A stretch of 64,000 nt of DNA. Origin: Symsagittifera roscoffensis (taxonomy: Eukaryota; Xenacoelomorpha; Acoela; Convolutidae). The stretch is from contig NC_087062.1 of the NCBI RefSeq assembly GCF_963678635.1, positions 42,794,395-42,858,394 of the forward strand, written 5' to 3'. A program made the position numbers and the translations under genes. Below the pieces are notes generated by a model, which did not search any database, was not told where the DNA came from, and worked only from the letters and a program-made list of their open reading frames with translations. Below are positions 62,401 through 64,000 of the stretch, piece by piece (the stretch's first letter is position 1; the number at the start of each line of letters is the position of its first letter).

Positions 62401-64000
62401 TTTTTTTCCTAACTCAGTGCCTACAGAGGACATGCGAGGACCATACCCAGTGTGATGCAATTTTCTCGAAAGTAAATTTTCACAGACTTGTCCTTTTTCC
62501 TAATTCACTACCTACAGAGGACATGCGACTGCCGTACTCATTGTGATGCAATAACTCTCCAAAAAAAGTCTTACATACCTGTTGTTTCTCCTACTTCAGT
62601 TTCTACAGAGGAAATGTGAACGCCATACCCAGTGCGATGCAATTTTTCTCAAAAGTACTTTTTACAGACCTGCTCTTTTTCCTAATTGAGTTCCTACAGA
62701 GGACATGCGACGGCCATAGTTAGTGTGATGCAATAACTCTTGAAAAAGGTATTACATACCTGTTGTTTCTCCCGTTTCAGTTTGTACAGAGTACGTGCGA
62801 ACGCCATACTCAGTGTGATGCAATTTTTCTAAAAAGTACTTTTTACAGACCTGTTTTTTTCTCTTAATTCAGTACCTACAGAGGACATGCGATGGCCATA
62901 CTCAGTGTGATGCAATAACACTCAAAAAAAGTCTTACATACCTGTTCATTCTCCTACTTCAGTTTTTACAGAGGTCATGCGAACGCTATACTCAGTTTGA
63001 TGCAATTTTTCTCACAAGTACTTTTACAGCCATATCCTTTTTCCTAATTTAGCACTCGCAGAGGACATGCGCCGGCCATACTCAGTGTAATGCAAATTTT
63101 CTCAAAAACATTTTTTACCGCCCTGTTCTTTTTCCTAATTCAGTACTTACAGAGGACATGCAAACGCCATATTCAGTGTGATGCAGCTTTCTCAAAAGTA
63201 CTATTCACAAAACTGTTCTTTTTTTCCTAACTCAGTGCCTACAGATGACATGCGAGGACCATACCCAGTGTGATGCAATTTTCTCGAAAGTACTTTTCAC
63301 AGACTTGTCCTTTTTCCTAATTCACTACCTACAGAGGACATGCGACTGCCGTACTCATTGTGATGCAATAACTCTCCAAAAAAAGTCTTACATACCTGTT
63401 GTTTCTCCTACTTCAGTTTCTACAGAGGAAATGTGAACGCCATACTCAGTGCGATGCAATTTTTCTCAAAGGTACTTTTTACAGACCTGCTCTTTTTCCT
63501 AATTGAGTTCCTACAGAGGACATGCGACGGCCATAGTTAGTGTGATGCAATAACTCTTGAAAAAAGTATTACATACCTGTTGTTTCTCCCGTTTCAGTTT
63601 GTACAGAGTACGTGCGAACGCCATACTCAGTGTGATGCAATTTTTCTAAAAAGTACTTTTTACAGACCTGTTTTTTTCTCTTAATTCAGTACCTACAGAG
63701 GACATGCGATGGCCATACTCAGTGTGATGCAATAACACTCAAAAAAAGTCTTACATACCTGTTCATTCTCCTACTTCAGTTTTTGAAGAGGACATGCGAA
63801 CGCTATACTCAGTTTGATGCAATTTTTCTCACAAGTACTTTTACAGCCATATCTTTTTTCCTAATTTAGCACTCGCAGAGGACATGCGCCGGCCATACTC
63901 AGTGTAATGCAAATTTTCTCAAAAATATTTTTTACCGCCCTGTTCTTTTTCCTAATTCAGTACTTACAGAGGACATGCAAACTCCATATTCAGTGTGATG
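59461..64000 (+). repeat. Higher-order repeat of nine to ten monomers (816-907 bp)
   Basis: The anchor TGCAAATTTTCTCAAAAA followed by TTTTTTACCGCCC lies at 60461, 61277, 62183, 63090 and 63907, giving unit lengths of 816, 906, 907 and 817 bp. That is nine or ten monomers of about 90.6 bp. The first short unit lacks the monomer with CTCACAAGTACTTTTACAGC; the second lacks the one with CTCTCGACAAAAGTCTGAC. An earlier, longer unit begins near 59461 with two additional monomers at about 59636-59820. The array continues past the window edge. Confidence 0.92.

Noticed and set aside
1-64000. Cysteine/histidine spacing in the translated plus strand (TCDGHTQCD), resembling a zinc-binding motif.
   Set aside because: It is simply the translation of the conserved core in one frame; there is no stable reading frame, start context or family match.
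9400-64000. Regular short repeats, at first sight like a CRISPR array.
   Set aside because: The part between cores is itself repeated and homologous from unit to unit, the array is tens of kilobases long, there are no cas genes, and the context is eukaryotic.
1-64000. Telomeric repeat, rDNA spacer or tRNA gene cluster.
   Set aside because: No TTAGG-like arrays, no rRNA similarity and no tRNA cloverleaf or box A/B pattern were found. The repeat unit is much longer than a telomere repeat.
1-64000. CENP-B box in the monomer.
   Set aside because: The core lacks the CGGG and spaced TTCG pattern of the primate box; any centromere role would have to rest on other evidence.

Overview
The window is about 58 kb of one A+T-rich tandem satellite, interrupted once by a 6.2-kb Ty3/Gypsy-type LTR retrotransposon. 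I see no host protein-coding gene, rRNA or tRNA gene, CRISPR array or DNA transposon. The content points to heterochromatin of a eukaryote, most likely an animal. The support is a satellite with higher-order repeats, plus a Gypsy element whose Gag carries a zinc-knuckle pair of the kind common in invertebrate Mag-like elements. The species cannot be named from the sequence.

Satellite. The basic unit is about 90 bp. Two related types alternate over much of the array: A (about 89 bp) and B (about 91 bp), making a dimer near 180 bp. Every monomer has a well-kept core that includes GAGGACATGCG and CATACTCAGTGTGATGCAA, followed by a variable A/T-rich half ending in a pyrimidine tract and ACAG. All monomers I inspected lie head to tail in the same orientation over the whole window.

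Layout. 1-3184: satellite with a ~371-bp four-monomer period. 3185-9399: retrotransposon on the minus strand with its target-site duplication. 9400-13660: mixed A/B monomers. 13661-22580: a ~4.4-kb segment present twice in tandem. 21755-24350: a 1298-bp segment present twice, overlapping the end of the second 4.4-kb copy. 24351-34280: a 360-bp four-monomer higher-order repeat, locally with a 1080-bp period. 34281-43250: mixed monomers with local 180-, 359- and 539-bp duplications. 43251-48442: loose ~1.7-kb units with short monomers and a small inverted piece. 48443-48982: a 270-bp pair. 49288-52692: a 1703-bp pair. 52693-59460: mixed blocks, including a 361-bp pair and a return of 360-type monomers. 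59461-64000: units of nine or ten monomers (816-907 bp).

Reading. Layered duplications, whole-monomer gains and losses, and variant markers shared across kilobases fit repeated unequal exchange and local amplification. The retrotransposon is a late arrival: its two LTRs differ at only two positions by eye. The most unusual signals are a 9-bp word, CCCYTGGAT, occurring nine times in the retrotransposon, mostly in closely spaced pairs and in all three reading frames, and two different small fold-back (inverted) junctions inside the otherwise one-way satellite. Block edges were set by eye and are good to roughly 10-50 bp unless stated otherwise.
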